A stretch of DNA of 64,000 nt, from the NCBI GenBank assembly GCA_032622095.1, contig CP136064.1, positions 40,761,912-40,825,911 on the forward strand. Reading direction: 5' to 3'. The translations under genes were made by a program, and so were the position numbers. The stretch comes from Siphonodentalium dalli (Eukaryota > Mollusca > Scaphopoda > Gadilida > Siphonodentaliidae). The notes below the pieces were generated by a model. The model had not been told where the DNA came from. It made no database searches and saw only the letters and a program-made list of their open reading frames with translations. This document shows, piece after piece, positions 12,401-27,400 of the stretch (position 1 is the first letter of the stretch; each line of letters opens with the position of its first letter).

Positions 12401-15400
12401 ACAAAAATCGGACCTGGCACTCAAAGGGTTAAAAGCACCCTGGGTACAGTAAGGCCCTAAATAATCGACTCCTTAACCACAGCAGAATTATGGGTAATTT
12501 TTCAGGATTTAGTCGGAAATATGGCTTGTTACCATTCATTGGAAAGCTCTCAGTAGTCGCGAGCTTTCCGATGAATGGCAACAGGCCATATTTCCAACTA
12601 AATCCTGAAAAATTACCTATAATTCTGATGTGGTTAAGGAGTCGATTATTTAGGGCATTACTGTATATTTTAGTTTATTTCTAGATTTTAACCTCTTGGC
12701 TGCTAAAAATCAGTACTGAGTATGGACATAAAATGTCACTCTGTATGATATACATCCAGACTGAGCACCAAGCCTTGAAATAGGGTGTCTGTCATTTGCA
12801 GAATGAGGTCCCCAGAGGGTGAATTTAGTGATGCTACCCCGCATAGCGGGCTAGCATCACCAAATTCACCCTCTGGGGACCTCATTCTGCTTACACCTCA
12901 GCAGAATGAGGTTCCCAGAGGGTGAATTTGGTGATGCTAGCCCGCTATGTGGGGTAGCATCACTAAATTCTCATTCTGCAAATGACAGACACCTTATTCA
13001 AGGCTTGCTGAGCACGGACCTTATTCAGCAAACTAGTGGTCGGCCATCATTCATAACTGGAACTTAGAAATTAAATCATTGTATATCGACGCTTGAAACA
13101 TCATTCAATGGAGTAAGTTCTAGGGATTTTTGTGCTATTTCCATTATATTTTCCACTGGAAAATGATCATAATGTCAACGACCCAGCACACAAAATGGCT
13201 GTCATTCAGTAGAGAAGATATTAAGTATTATTTTGAGTACACTCTTTCATTTTCTAATGAATGTAATCAATCCTTATTATCATTACCTCATATTTTGCCT
13301 GATTGATTTGGGTGTCTGCCAGATCGCGCTTACCAATTCTACTGACTTTTTCTGATTTTTTTTAAAATAAAAGAGGCTACCACAAAATTTTCTATTTTCT
13401 TGAATCTTCTAGGCAAATATATATGTTGCCATTTTATTCTTCTTCTGAATCGCAGGTTGCAGGTTTGATAGTACAGGATTATTCACATCAACATAGTCAC
13501 TGGAACTCAATGCTGTCGCTATCAGAATGGCTGATAAAGGATAAAGTTCCAGCCTTATATGGTATAGACACCAGGATGCTGACAAAAATGATTCGTGACA
13601 AAGTGAGTTGATTTCATGAAAGATAATTGCTTTATATTCTTAAAGTATAAAATGAATTTTGAGAGAAGCATTGCCAACTTAAAGAGACTGTATCTTGTTA
13701 GATATTTTGTTGCATAAATTTGCATAGGTGATTTAGACACTGATTTAGAGGGAATATAAAAATTTCTGTATTTTTTTTTAATATTAAAAAAAAAAATTAG
13801 AAGACATTTATATTTGGAATTTGTAAGCCTGCTGCTTATATCACATATGCTTGCTAACAATTTTCTGATTGGGATGAGACAAATAGTGAAGAACAGCTAT
13901 ATTTTTTTTAATGTACAAGCCTTGCTATAATCCTAATGCTAGGAAAGACATTTTTAGTGGCTTTTTGTAGGAAAAAAAAGGTGAGAATTTTCTTTCACAA
14001 ACAAATATTTCAAAATTGCAACTGATAATACTGCATTCAATATTTTATTTACAGGGGACTATTCTTGGCAAGATTGAGTTTGAAGATCAGAAAATTGAAT
14101 TTGATGACCCAAATACTAGAAACCTCATGGCAGAAGTTTCAACAAAGGTTTGTGCAAGTACCAGTACCATATTATTTTTTTTAAATGATACGATATTGCA
14201 GAACAGAATTGATGGAAGTTAGTTTTCCAAACGTAATCCTGGATTGTACTCTGCCATTTTTAGCTCACCTGAGACGAAGTCTCCGGTGGAGCTATAGTCA
14301 TCACTCCTCGTCCGTCGTCCATCCGTCTGTCCGTCCGTCCATCCGTCAACAATTCTTTGAACATCTTCTCCTCTGAAACCGGAAGACCAAATTGGTTCAT
14401 ATTTGGTGTGGATGTTCCCTAGGTGACTCTCATTCAGATTTGTTCAAATGAGGTCACTGGGTCAAATAGTTGCGAAGCCAGGGCCATAACTCTATTCCTC
14501 CATAGTAATTCTTACAACGACTTCTTGTTCAGAACCATTGGGCCGATTTAGCTAATATTTGGTATGGAGGGTCCTTGGGTGACTGGTGTTCAGATTTGTT
14601 CAAATGAGGTCACCCGGTCAATTAGTTGAGAAACCAGGGCCATAACTCATAGTAATTCTTACAATGACTTCTTCTTAAAAAAATATTTGGCCGATTTAGC
14701 TTATATTTGGTACAGAGAGACCTTGGGTGACTGGGGTTCAGATTTGTTCAAATGGGGTCACTGGGTCAAATAGGGGCAGAGCTAGGGACATAACTTTAAA
14801 AAAAAAAAAAAAACATTTTTGCATTTTGACCTTTAAGTTTTGTTTAGGACACATCACAGCCTCATATTTCTTACCTAGATTTTTCTTAGCATGTTCTTCA
14901 TCTGTATGGATTTTGGTATTGTTTATTGGTTCCACTCTTGTTTTGATATAGAATTCATCCAAGACAGGATTACTCAAACATTTGTCATCTGATCAACACC
15001 AAATTTGGTATATGAATTTTTGACACTTACAGATCAAGATATTTTAACAGATCAAGATATTTTAACAGAGTTATGGCCCTTTATAATTCACACCTCTTTG
15101 CTATGCACTATTAATTTTTAAGAGAACACTGAAGCCTGTATTATTGAAATAGCCAATTTATCATAGGTTACCTGATACTCTTGCTGAAGACTGCTTGCTT
15201 CAGACCAGTTTACCATCTGTAATTACAAGACATGACATTAGCTAAACAACTATTCTACCAGAGTCTACAAGAATAAATAGGAATAGTCCATTGTTCATTT
15301 CTCCAAGCCTGGACATAGTGTGTCTGACATTTGCAGAATGAAGTCCCCAGATGGTGAATTTAGTGTTGCTACCCCATATAGCAGGCTAGCATCACCAAAT

Positions 15401-18400
15401 ACACCCTCAATTACCTTATTCTGCTTAGGCCTCATCTTCTGGGACAATTTGTTTTTTAAACATGTTTTAAAATTTGAAAAAAGTGACACCATTATAACAT
15501 CTGCAGAGTTATGAAACTTTACTCTTTAATGAAATTATGGAAACATTCCACCCTCCCCCCACCAACCCCCTCCCACATGGCCCAGACCCAACCCTGCCAT
15601 CAACCAACATCCCTTCCAAGCCATATCACCTCTCAATTTAATACCTCTTCTCACCACAGAGGCATATATATCTGTAAAGGCACAGGTCATTAATTATATA
15701 AACTAGCCAGATGACATGTATTATTCTAATCTAAACATATCTGTAGCAATTTAACAACAAACTGGTGCTCCCTGGTTAGGTGATGACTGACATTCAATGA
15801 TACTGTGAATGGCTTTGATTTCTTCAAGTCTGGAAATAGTGTGTCTGAAATTTACATAGTGAGGTCCCCAGATGGTGAATTTAGTGTTGCTACCCCATAC
15901 AGCATACTAGCATCACCTAATACACCCGCCAGGGACCTAATTCTGCTTAGTCCTCATCTTCTGGGAAGTATCCTAAGTATCAAATTGACAGTTTGATTTA
16001 GTCACTTTTTCCACCTGTTCAGTTTCAATGTCCCCCTAATTTGCAGAAGATAAAATGCATAATTGAGGTGCTCAATGGGTGTGTATCACCAACTTCAACT
16101 GTAGGACTTCATTGATTTAGTCACTTTTTTCCACCTGTTCAGTTTCAATGTCCCCCTAACTTGCAGAAGATAAAATGCATAATTGAGGTGCTCAATGGGT
16201 GTGTATCACCAACTTCAACTGTAGGACTTCAATCTGTTCCTTGGTTTTATTGGCCATTGAGGCCTAATCAGATTGAATTTGCCGATTATTTTGGTTTCCG
16301 GATGATAACTTTACTTTTTGTTATCTGATTGTTTTAAAATTCAACTGAATCTCTTGATATTTGGTACATGGTTCAAATTTAATAAGACAAAGTAAAGACC
16401 AAGTTTGAATTTGGTCACGGTTCGATGAATTTTGACAGAGTTAACAAAAAAAGCTATCCTTAATAGCCACATTTTCGGGGTACACGTGGTCAGAGACCTT
16501 TTATTCATACATAAATTTGGCAGTCTATTTATAGATCATTTGCGACATTATTGTTACCTTTATGCGCGATCGTTGTTAGTATCCGAAGGCTCTTTTCTCA
16601 AACTGCTGTGGCTGTCTGTACAGACAGAATGTGTAATAGTCGACCTGATGGTAATGATTCGATAAAGTTTGAATCTGGACAGCCGAATTGAATCGAAGAG
16701 TCCTAGTCCTGATATGAGAATGCATGCTGCTTAATTTTTCTATTTGCTAATTATCTACCAGTAAATGTGTTCACACCATCAGAAAATCTTTTGGATTATT
16801 AGTTTTCTCTGTTTCTTTCATTAATAGGATATCAAGATATATGGTAAAGGTAACACTCACAAGATTCTGGCCATTGACTGTGGTATCAAGCACAACATAC
16901 TCAAAAATCTCGTCAAGGTAATATTATACCACCCCTGTAATGAAGTTATGGGGGATGGGTATATTGGAATCAGCTCGTACGTCCGTTGAGGCATCCATGA
17001 ACGCAATTTTGTCCGAGCTGTATTACTACATTTTTTCGCAACATGCAAAATTTTGTTCCAGCTTGTCTTGTGTTTTTTTTTTCTTCGAAAAACAAATATG
17101 TTAATATAGCTACAATTAATGAAGCCCAATTGCACTGCGGGTGTATTCTTAGTCCCTTTGGGACAGCGCACCTCCAGATTATATTATGATGGTTAATAGT
17201 CAGAATAATGGATAGTGGGTTGCACCATATGATTTGAATTTACATCATTTTATATCAAAAATAGTAAAGTCAAATTACTTCAGATCTCTGTTTGTATGAG
17301 GGTTTTAAGTTGAAAAATCAATGAAATTCATGTTCCCATTGAGCGCAAATATGTGTCTATCAATTTATTTGCGTTTAAGCGCAAATCATTTGCGCTTAAG
17401 TGCAAATACCTAACACTCCCTTCCTTCCCTCTGATTGTGAATGATTGAGTCCATCTCATAGTATATTATGATGGGCCCATAGTAATAGCCCCATACAGAC
17501 TCGAAGTTGAAGAAAAAACATATTTCCATATGCATATCAGCATCTCTATCCCTGGTGTCCCAGGAATTGGTGTCTCACTCCCAGATATATACCAATTCCA
17601 TGGCCATAAAAAGGGAATTAGGGGTTACCGCGGGGCTTGCTCCCTTCATATGGTGTACTTACTGACTTTAAATAGGGGGAAAAAACCCTATTTTCATATT
17701 ATCAGCATCCCTGTCTCCAAGAATGTGTGCTCCATCACAGAGATCAAGTATATTTTATAAATGAGACATATCCTGCACAGATCTATACCATTTCCATGTC
17801 ATAAAAGGGATCATGGGGTTACTGGGGGATTGCTTGAAACATAGTAAACTGATTCTTTCCAGGGTTTGTTTTTGAGATTATTATTTTTTAAGACCCTGAG
17901 CTTCATGTCTGCTGGTAATGTCCTGCCTGTTTGGAATGATAAGAATTGTCTGTAATGGATTTGACCATGAGTCTTTGACTATGATTTATCATTCTGTTAT
18001 CACAGAACCATTAACCTCATGTCTGCTAAATGCTGCTGTAATGAGTATGGATGTAAAATATAACGATGTGTGCTATACAGTAATGCCCTAAATAATTGAC
18101 TCCTTAACCACAGAAGAATTATGAGTAACTTTTAAGGATTTAGTATGAAATATGGCTTTTTGCCATTCATCAGAATGCTCTCAGTGAGAGCTTCCGATGA
18201 ATGGCAAGAAGACATATTTCCGACCACCGGTAAATCCTGAAAAGTTACCCATAATTCTGCTGTGGTTAAGGAGTCAATTATTTAGGGCACTGTATATGTC
18301 CGTTCTGGTTTACTGACCTAATATGCCCACCATACTCAGAAATTAGTTTCTTCTGAACCAGTGTATCTCAAGGTTTTAAACAATGTATTATGTATTATGA

Positions 18401-21400
18401 TAGCAGCATTTGCATAGAATTAGTTTTATAGGTTTCGCATTATTCTTGTAAAAATTGTCCACAGCAAAATGGCCAGAAAGGTAACCATCCCAGTACACAA
18501 CGTGATGGCGTCATTCAGCAGTGAAGTTGTTAAAAATTTGAGAACCATGTATTCATACATATTTAAATATCAAGCTTTAAGCCTTTACCCAACAGAAGGG
18601 CCCTGTGCCAATGCATTCTCTTATATATGCGAGTCGACCATAGGTCGCCTCGCATATATAAGAGAATGCATTGGCTTAACACATTAAAAATTATAAAATT
18701 GTTAAAGAATGTAAGAAAAAATGGTAAAAAAAAGATTTTTTTAGGCAAATGCATTCTCTTATATATGCGAGGCGACCTATGCATATATAAGAGAATGCAT
18801 TGGCACAGGGCATAACTGTAACTATCACAATGTGGTCAAGGAGCCGGTTCCAATGATATCCATATTTGTATGGTTCTATTGAGACAGACCGAAGATATTT
18901 TAGGCTGTTGAAGCTTTATTTGGCCGGTTTTGGCCGGTTTGTTGGGTAAAGGGTTAAGCCAACATGGGAAAACTATATATCAGTTTTACCTTCACTAGAT
19001 AATATAATTAAATTTTCAGAGAGACGCTGAAGTAAAGCTGGTTCCATGGAATTATGACTATTCAAAGGATGAGTATGACGGACTCTTCCTGTCCAACGGC
19101 CCAGGAGATCCTGCTCTCAGCAAGGACGCCATCGAAAACCTCAGAAAAGTAGGAACATTTTTATGCTTGTACTTGTATTAATACTGAACCCCACCAAACA
19201 TTTCTTTCAAATAACACTGATAAATATATAATTGCATATGTCTATAGCTGAACACTAGAAATTCAAACCCAAAAATGAATTACTCCTTTCATAAATATAG
19301 TAGTAGCATAAACTCATCGAGACTGGTACATTATGGTTTTACACAATTAATTTTGTGTGTCATACTGTATTAAGTTTTTAAGATGTTCGGGGCGATTTGA
19401 ATATCCTGTGTCGTGCCGACAAATGAAGAAGGCGCTGTAGCATTCATGTCATAATCTCATAGAAGCGGGATGCACACCATGCATGGTGAGGGGTGCACAT
19501 ATAGTACGGGGGCAAATCTAAAAAACTGAAACCCATTCAACAAACTAAAAGAGCTCATTGATCTACCATCTGCATTTAGTTGCAACAATTGTTGCACTCT
19601 TTTACCAATTCTTGTGATAATGCATTTATCTAACTGATTTAACAGGTACTGAACAGTGACAGAACAGAGCCTATATTTGGTATCTGCATGGGGAACCAGC
19701 TTATGGCTTTAGCCTCTGGGGCTGAAACATACAAACTTACTTTGGGAAACAGGTATGTTCTGGGATGTTTCCATACATCGTAACTGTTCTTTGTTTATCA
19801 TATAGCAGTTTTATTAGTTTACCATCTGATTACAATTCCATTGGGCCCTATCTATGTGGATCAAGTTTAGGCGAACCTTAATTGCAATGGTTAGGTATTA
19901 TTCTTTCAAGCACTCCGGAGTAGTGCTGCTGTGAGTGCCTTAAAAGTTTTAACACAGACTGGTTTTTGTGGTATTTTTGGCAAATGAGCGGTACAAATTA
20001 GAGTTTAATTCGGGACCGGGAATTCCCGGTTCCCGATTTCCAATTGACAAGTCCCGAAATCCGGATTTTCAAAACCGGGAACCGGGAAATGTAAAACGTC
20101 CCTTGTGATGCGATTTGAGTCGGAACATAGTGTATTTAATAGTGTGTATATGTACGTTTTATGCACAATCATGTATATCGTTTGATCGTTAGATTCGTTA
20201 CCGTTATATCTAGTGTCAACTGCAGTCTGCACTCTGCACGTAATTATAACGTTTTTGGGGCACCCAGCCGCACCCTGGAATGGCCGGCATTGATAGTGTT
20301 ACTAATATAAACAGACACAGTGAAATTGACAACATTGTCTCACTCGCTGTTTGAGGTCAAAGTCAAACACATCAATGCGATTCTGCGACATGATGGCATT
20401 ACTGACGCGGCTTTTCCATTTGTCGGGGGACTTCTTTGATCTAGACTAGAGTCTAGACAGTGTTGTATATTTCAAATGACCTTGCACGGTTGCACCGAAC
20501 GTTGCGAGTTTGCGAAGCTGTGTGAATGTCGCTTAAGATGACGACATCATGATTCTCGCACAGGTGGAAATGTGCAGCGAACCACACCCAACATCGCTGC
20601 AGAGTTTAAATTGTACGAAGCGAACAACGTGCAGACGGAAAACTTAAATTTGCTATATGAAGCCCTGAAAACAGGCAAACCGACATCTGTGGAGTCCGAG
20701 CGTAGCTTCTCGAGTGCTGGCAAATGTTCAACGAAGATTCGGTCACGCTTAAGTGACAGTTCTTTAAGCAACCTTTTGTTTTTACGGAAGTTCTATCGCA
20801 AAACTTCTACGTAAAACAGACGGTTGCTTAACGAACTTTCACTTAAGGGTGATCGAGTCTTCGTTGATGCTGCTAAATTGATGACATTAACGGTACGGTA
20901 CGCTAAACTACAGTACGATTTGACTATGAACTGAAAATCAATCACGTGTTTATTTTTGTTTAAATGGCGCAATAATGTGGCCAGATTCGCGTGTTACTTT
21001 GTTGTTCAACTGTAAGTTTTAAAAGTAATTAAAGAGATGTTGCATTAAAACATTGTTGTGTATATATTTTGATATTCGGCAGTAAGTTATTATCATAATA
21101 TGATGTCAACAAATAAACCGGGAATTTTCCCGGTTCCCGGATCCAGGGATGAAAAATGTCCCGGTTCCGTTTTCCAAAATAAACCGGGAAATATTAAACT
21201 CTAGTACAAATCTTGACGATGCCCAAAGCATGTTCATTGTTTGTTCAATCTAACTTCAGCAAGAAGCTCTCTGACATGTTACATTTAGTCCGAATGGTTA
21301 ACTTTGCATACAGGTAGCCATATATATCTGTGTTCACCGTTCCAATTCCTTCTATACTTTCACTTTTTCTATGTATTTTGGCCAATAATATGAAAATGGT

Positions 21401-24400
21401 CTGAGATGGAGATGATGTAAGGCCCAAAAAAAAAAAGTTTTGGTTTTCAGGCCCCGCCGCATTGAATAAAAAGGGCCGCATTAGGCCTTTTTATTGCAAT
21501 GACTGATGTTATGACAAAAAAAATTATGTTTTGTTTTTTTTTGGATTTCATAAACATGTCCATAGTAGATGTGTGTTGAATAATAGTGTGCATTGAGCTC
21601 TAACATGTAATGTGCTAAAAAGTGACTTGCAGGCTTACAACATGAAGTAGATGACTACAATTAAGAAAATGATAAGCTGATCCTCATACTCTTCTTACAG
21701 TTAGTCATTGTGATCTAACTTACAGTAATTGTAACTCCATACAATTGAAAGGCACAGGATTAAATACAGGTTCACATATTAGAATGGGGAGGTATCAGTT
21801 TTTAGAAAACAATAACAACAGTGAATGTCAGGGGCATTGTATAATGTTAGGTAATCCCAGTCATAGACTGGTAGTACAATGTCATTTTTATGTAAGATTA
21901 AATGAGTTTATATGCATAGCAGTCCCCTCTACATTTCTGGTTATTACTAGACAGAGGAAGGTATCTTTGTCCATGCTTACTATGTGCAGAAAAAAATAAA
22001 AATAAAACCCTCCCTCCCTCATTGATTTGAAAAAAAAATTGCCCGAGAACCAAAACTCTTTTTTTTTTTGGCCTAAGACCTGGAATTTGTACGTTGTTGT
22101 TTTCTTTCATACAGGGGACATAATCAGCCAGTGATAAATGTCCTTACTGGAGAGGCCTTCATTACATCTCAGAACCATGGATTTGCTATTGATGAGAAGA
22201 CACTGACAAAGGATTGGGATGTGCTGTTCGTCAATGCTAATGATCGAACAAATGAGGTACTTTTTTTATAATTATTTTCTGACATTTGAAAAAGATAAGA
22301 TAAGATAAATTTTATTTAAAAGTCGGAGGCAATAACATACATCCTCATCTATAGGTGGTAATAGAAAGAATACTTATTAGAAGTAACTTATGTTAAACTG
22401 ATTGTCCAGATTATGACCTATTACTCTTCGAAAAGAATTGTGAAATTTAATATAAGGATCACATGTAAGAAACTGAAGGTCATCTTTTATGATGAACATT
22501 TAATGTTATGTACCTATGTCATATGACGGAATATTACTGAGTGATTGAGATATGGGGAGGTGCAGGTCAAGTCAGTCATAAAATTTACCAGCAAAATATT
22601 TTTCTAAAAATGTACAATCAGTCTGGATCTGCAGTATTAAAGTAAAACCAATTTATTTGAATTGTCAGATATTAATGAAAACTCTGAAAATTATATTATG
22701 GATATCAATGTCTTGATAAACTTTGTAGACACTAATCTTCAACTATCACTTGGTGTTCTCACTACAATAGTAAATTCTCTGATTAACCCTTTGAGTGCCA
22801 GGGGCCGATCTCATCGGCCCTAAACCTACAATATAAGTCTGTTAAAGAATATAAGAATAAATTATTAAAATTGTAAAAAAAAATGTAAAAAAAAAAATGT
22901 AAAAAAAAAAAAAAATGGTTAGGCCAATGCATTCTCTTATATATGCGAGGCGACCTATGGTCGACTCGCATATATAAGAGAATGCATTGGCACAGGGTAT
23001 ATGGGTTGATACAAAAATCGACCTGGCACTCAAAGGGTTAATGGATTCTTAATTATTACTGACTTTATTAATTTTTCTTCTTTAGGGAATTTACCACAAA
23101 AGTAAACCAATATTTACAGCACAGTTTCACCCTGAAGCCAATGGAGGTCCTACTGATACTGAGGTAAATTCTTATAGACTGAAGAGATTTAGTTTTATAT
23201 TAAATGGCACCAAATTTCCCTAAATAGTAATATGTGGAGCTCGGTAGCTCAATCGTTATAGTGTTCATCTTGTAGTTGCTGTATTGACAGTGACATGAGT
23301 TTGATGCTCGCCAGTGGACAGTACTGTGACGGCTTCGCACCACTCATGCGTTAAATGCGTACCAGTCAGCTTGTCATTCTGGTGAGTATCGGAGCATGTA
23401 CTGATAAAAAAAATAGCAGTGCCTATACAAATGTCTGCAGCAGGTTCATTAGTTGGCTTTTACAAATGACTGGGATTACAGTGTAATATTTAGTGTAGTC
23501 TAACGTCATTATTATATAGGTATCCCATGACACTGGATTAAAAGTTTACAACTCCTGATTGGAGGTTTCCTGTAGAAAACAATGGTATCTCAACATAATT
23601 AACTTATTGTCAATAATTACCCCAAACAAATGCCAGCTACGATATCATTGTTGCCAAAAAATGGCAAAAATAACTCTTTCCCAAGGCAGTTTGAACCCCA
23701 GGCAAGTCTTATTATAGGTTATCTCTGGCAACATCTGGGTCCATGGAGTCGGAGATTTAATACTTGGGTGTCAAAATATTGGCAGGACCCTAACTAAAAC
23801 TGATCTGCATAAGGAATGATTTTGAATTTTTTTTATGTTTTCTTCTATTGCAGTTCCTGTTTGACTACTTCATAGATATCGTCAAAACTAAGAAGCATGT
23901 TGTCAATATAGCTGATGTGATTAAGACCAAACCTAAACCAAGACCATTAAAGAAGGTAAAAAAAAACCTACAAAATTTGTCAGATTTACTGGATTTTAGC
24001 TAATATAAATGCATTGATTACTGTCTACTCTTAACGAGATGCTGTCCACCATGCTTGGCAGGGTAACTTTCTATATTTTATTACACCTTGTACAAATCTT
24101 AACTCCAAACTAAATTAAAATCTATATGGAACACTATCCAGGCAAGCAAAAGTAGATGGCTAAATGCTTCTCCTTGTTATAGCAATTGCACAAATTTTTT
24201 ATGTATTTATGCTGCTCTTTTGTCAAAATAAAATACCTGACAAGTTGGTTGTTAATAATAATTGTAAGTTATGTGCATGGTGCAAGGAAAGGGGACTACA
24301 CAGCCCTACAGTGAAACCAAAATCAAGTTTTAAAACATAACACGATATCTTTTTTGCTTGAGACAGAACAGGTTTAATTTTTTGTAGGTTTCAAAGGTTC

Positions 24401-27400
24401 TGGTTCTTGGGAGTGGAGGTCTATCCATCGGTCAGGCAGGAGAGTTCGATTACAGTGGATCTCAGGCTATTAAAGCTCTCAAGGTAATCTCATTAGGGAA
24501 ACTCTACATCAAAGACCGACCCCAGATATGGGGTCCTAAATATAGTAACAGAATTTTCCAGATTCCGCGGTGGCTGTGATTTGTTATGAAAAATAGTTCC
24601 TGTAATGTTGGTAAATCGCGTTTATTCCACGTACCATTGTGGTGTGAACTCACAATTTAGGCTATATGTTACCAAGTATAACATTTGTGAACGTTTTCGT
24701 GTTAATAAACTAGCACAATGTTGCATTTTGCAACATATTTCTCTTCCCTTGCATTGGAGACTGAAGTCAGCCCAAACAAAAATCCGTCGGCACCGTTCTT
24801 TGATCTCCCAGGCGTCTTTGGCTGGTCCCCGGCCAGTGAAGAACAACATACCACGCTACTCGTTTTATACTTCGTTAAAATGTTTTTCTTGAATTTACGT
24901 AGCGCGTTCGGACATGTCATTCTGGTGTTAATAGCATGCATATTGGCGTTTCAATTTTTAAAATCGGACTATAATTACTTATGTTATGTTTGTCTTTATT
25001 TAATATTTCTGAGTCTCGTTGCTTACGTAGACTTAATAAAACGTGTTCTGATATATTTAAAGAATAAACGAAAATGGCTCATTCGAACCTAACTAAAATT
25101 ATGTATTCTAATTTGACAGAACGGAGTAACTAATATTATGTATTCGTAATTTGATAGTGAGTATGGAGTTTAGAGTGGTAATATATGTATATGACAATAT
25201 ATGCATAGCGGTTACACAAAACTCCGATACTGGCACATCAATAAACTTAATATGCCCATACAGTCGTATACATACAGTACCCATACAGTATCATCCTTTT
25301 CTTAATAAACGCTCTTTATTCATATCGTAACAGGAGTAAACTAGTAATAAGCGACCTTTATTGTTTCCTGTTGGAAAAACAAACGGGAACCGATTTCAGT
25401 CTATGATTAGAACTTGAATAATGCCTTCGGTTGTACATTGATGTCGGTAAATAAAACTATTTGACGCATGTGTCGACCTATCTAGTTTTGTTAGCACCAG
25501 AAATCGGACCGACGTGTAATTAAATCGAGCATTTATGTATGGTTTTAAACTGCCATATCGCTTTTTTGATTTTGATTGTACACGAACTGGTTGTTACAAT
25601 TTATTATTATTGTTTTTCGATAAATCGAACAAGAGTTATACTGACCTTATATACTCATTGATCGTTAATATATATTCGTTTGATTGTCTCTTCATATATC
25701 GGAGAAAATAGCGAAAACAATAAGCATTGTGTGCATCAAAAATAATTTGTTTAAAAAGCGAAATGTTGTTTATTGGGCAACTATCAATAATTGATATATA
25801 AGAACAGCGTATTTATCTATTTTCCATGTTCGATATTATTTGTGCATGATGTGTTGTTTTACAGACTTAATTTTGTTTCTATACATATATAGGCACTGCG
25901 GGTCCCTTGGATCCCTTTATGCGGCATATAGGACTTGACCCAACGTCCACACAAATGTCAGTATGGATACCGGTTGTGTGAGGGCATGATGGCAAATGTT
26001 CAAAGTGTTGGTACAATATTTTATTTTGATCAAAATTTCAACATGTAAAAACGGAAAAAGTCAGAGTGTGAAAGTATAATACATGGAATCATGTAAATCT
26101 ACGCAAGCGTTTCGGTACTTTTATTAATATATAATTGGCATTCTTGGATCAAAAGACAAAATAATATATAGGAATTATAATATATTTAATTAATTATACG
26201 CCAGGCGCATGCCAACGTCGCGTATTAACCAGATGTAACGAAATATGGATATTTTTTGCAAGTTAATCGATGTAATCGACACAAAATATATTGTTCCTTT
26301 ACAATCAGATATTTTCCTAGATTGTTTTTCCGCGCGCTCCACAACCTGGGAAATGAATGGGAAGACGACAAGAGTGTTTTGTGTATATCTTGAAGCAGCG
26401 GCCCATTTTGTTTTAAATTCTCAGCTTAGCCTCATATTATTATAATTCGAGGACCAGACAGTTTATATAATAATAATATTATTATAATATAATATATTAT
26501 TATAAGTCGAGGACCAGAAGTTCATCGTAGAAAGATTGTGAAAATTCCTCATCGGCATATATTATGTACTTCAAATTAGTAATATATTTACGTTCTAGTT
26601 TTTATAAAATATGCACACCTGAATACGGAAATGGCTTATTCGAGCTTCCAAATTGTGTCTCTGTAATTTGGAAGGTGGTATAAGGTATGTCGAAATAATC
26701 CTATACTGGCTTCATATGCCATAAAAATTACTTGTCATGGTCACAGGATTTTTCCAGCTGCTCAATAATTTAAGCAAACGCTCTTTATTGCAACCATACC
26801 AGGGATAGACTTAACACGGAACGCTGTTGTTTGTTTGGGACACATACATCGTGTTCAAAGTTGTATTTTTTTATGACTTACTTTCGTATTTCTGAGACTT
26901 TTTATGCCCACAGAAAGGTAGTTCAAGTATTTATCGACATATTTCGACACCGCTAAATATTCAAAAGCGAACATTATTGGGTGTATTTTGGAGCGCAAAC
27001 CGCCATGAAAATGATATGATTTCTTCTGAACATTAAGTTATATGATGTTAATTTTACATACAATTCGATCAAAATTAAATAAAACGTTAACCGGCACTGA
27101 GTAAGTAGCTATTACATAATAACACGGGTCGCCGGCAGTACGCAAGAAGCATTATATATACTACCATACATGTATATCAGGCACAATTAACATTTACAGC
27201 GCCGACAATAACACACTACCGGTGTGAATATGTATGTTGGGGCGGGAAGGCGGGGTGATATGATAACAGGAGTAAACTAGTAATAAGTGCCCTTTATTGC
27301 TTCATGCATGGAGAAAAACGGGACCCGATTTCAGTCTATGACTGTAACTTGAATAAGGCTTTTGGTGGTATATATTAATGTCGGTATATAAACTATTTGA

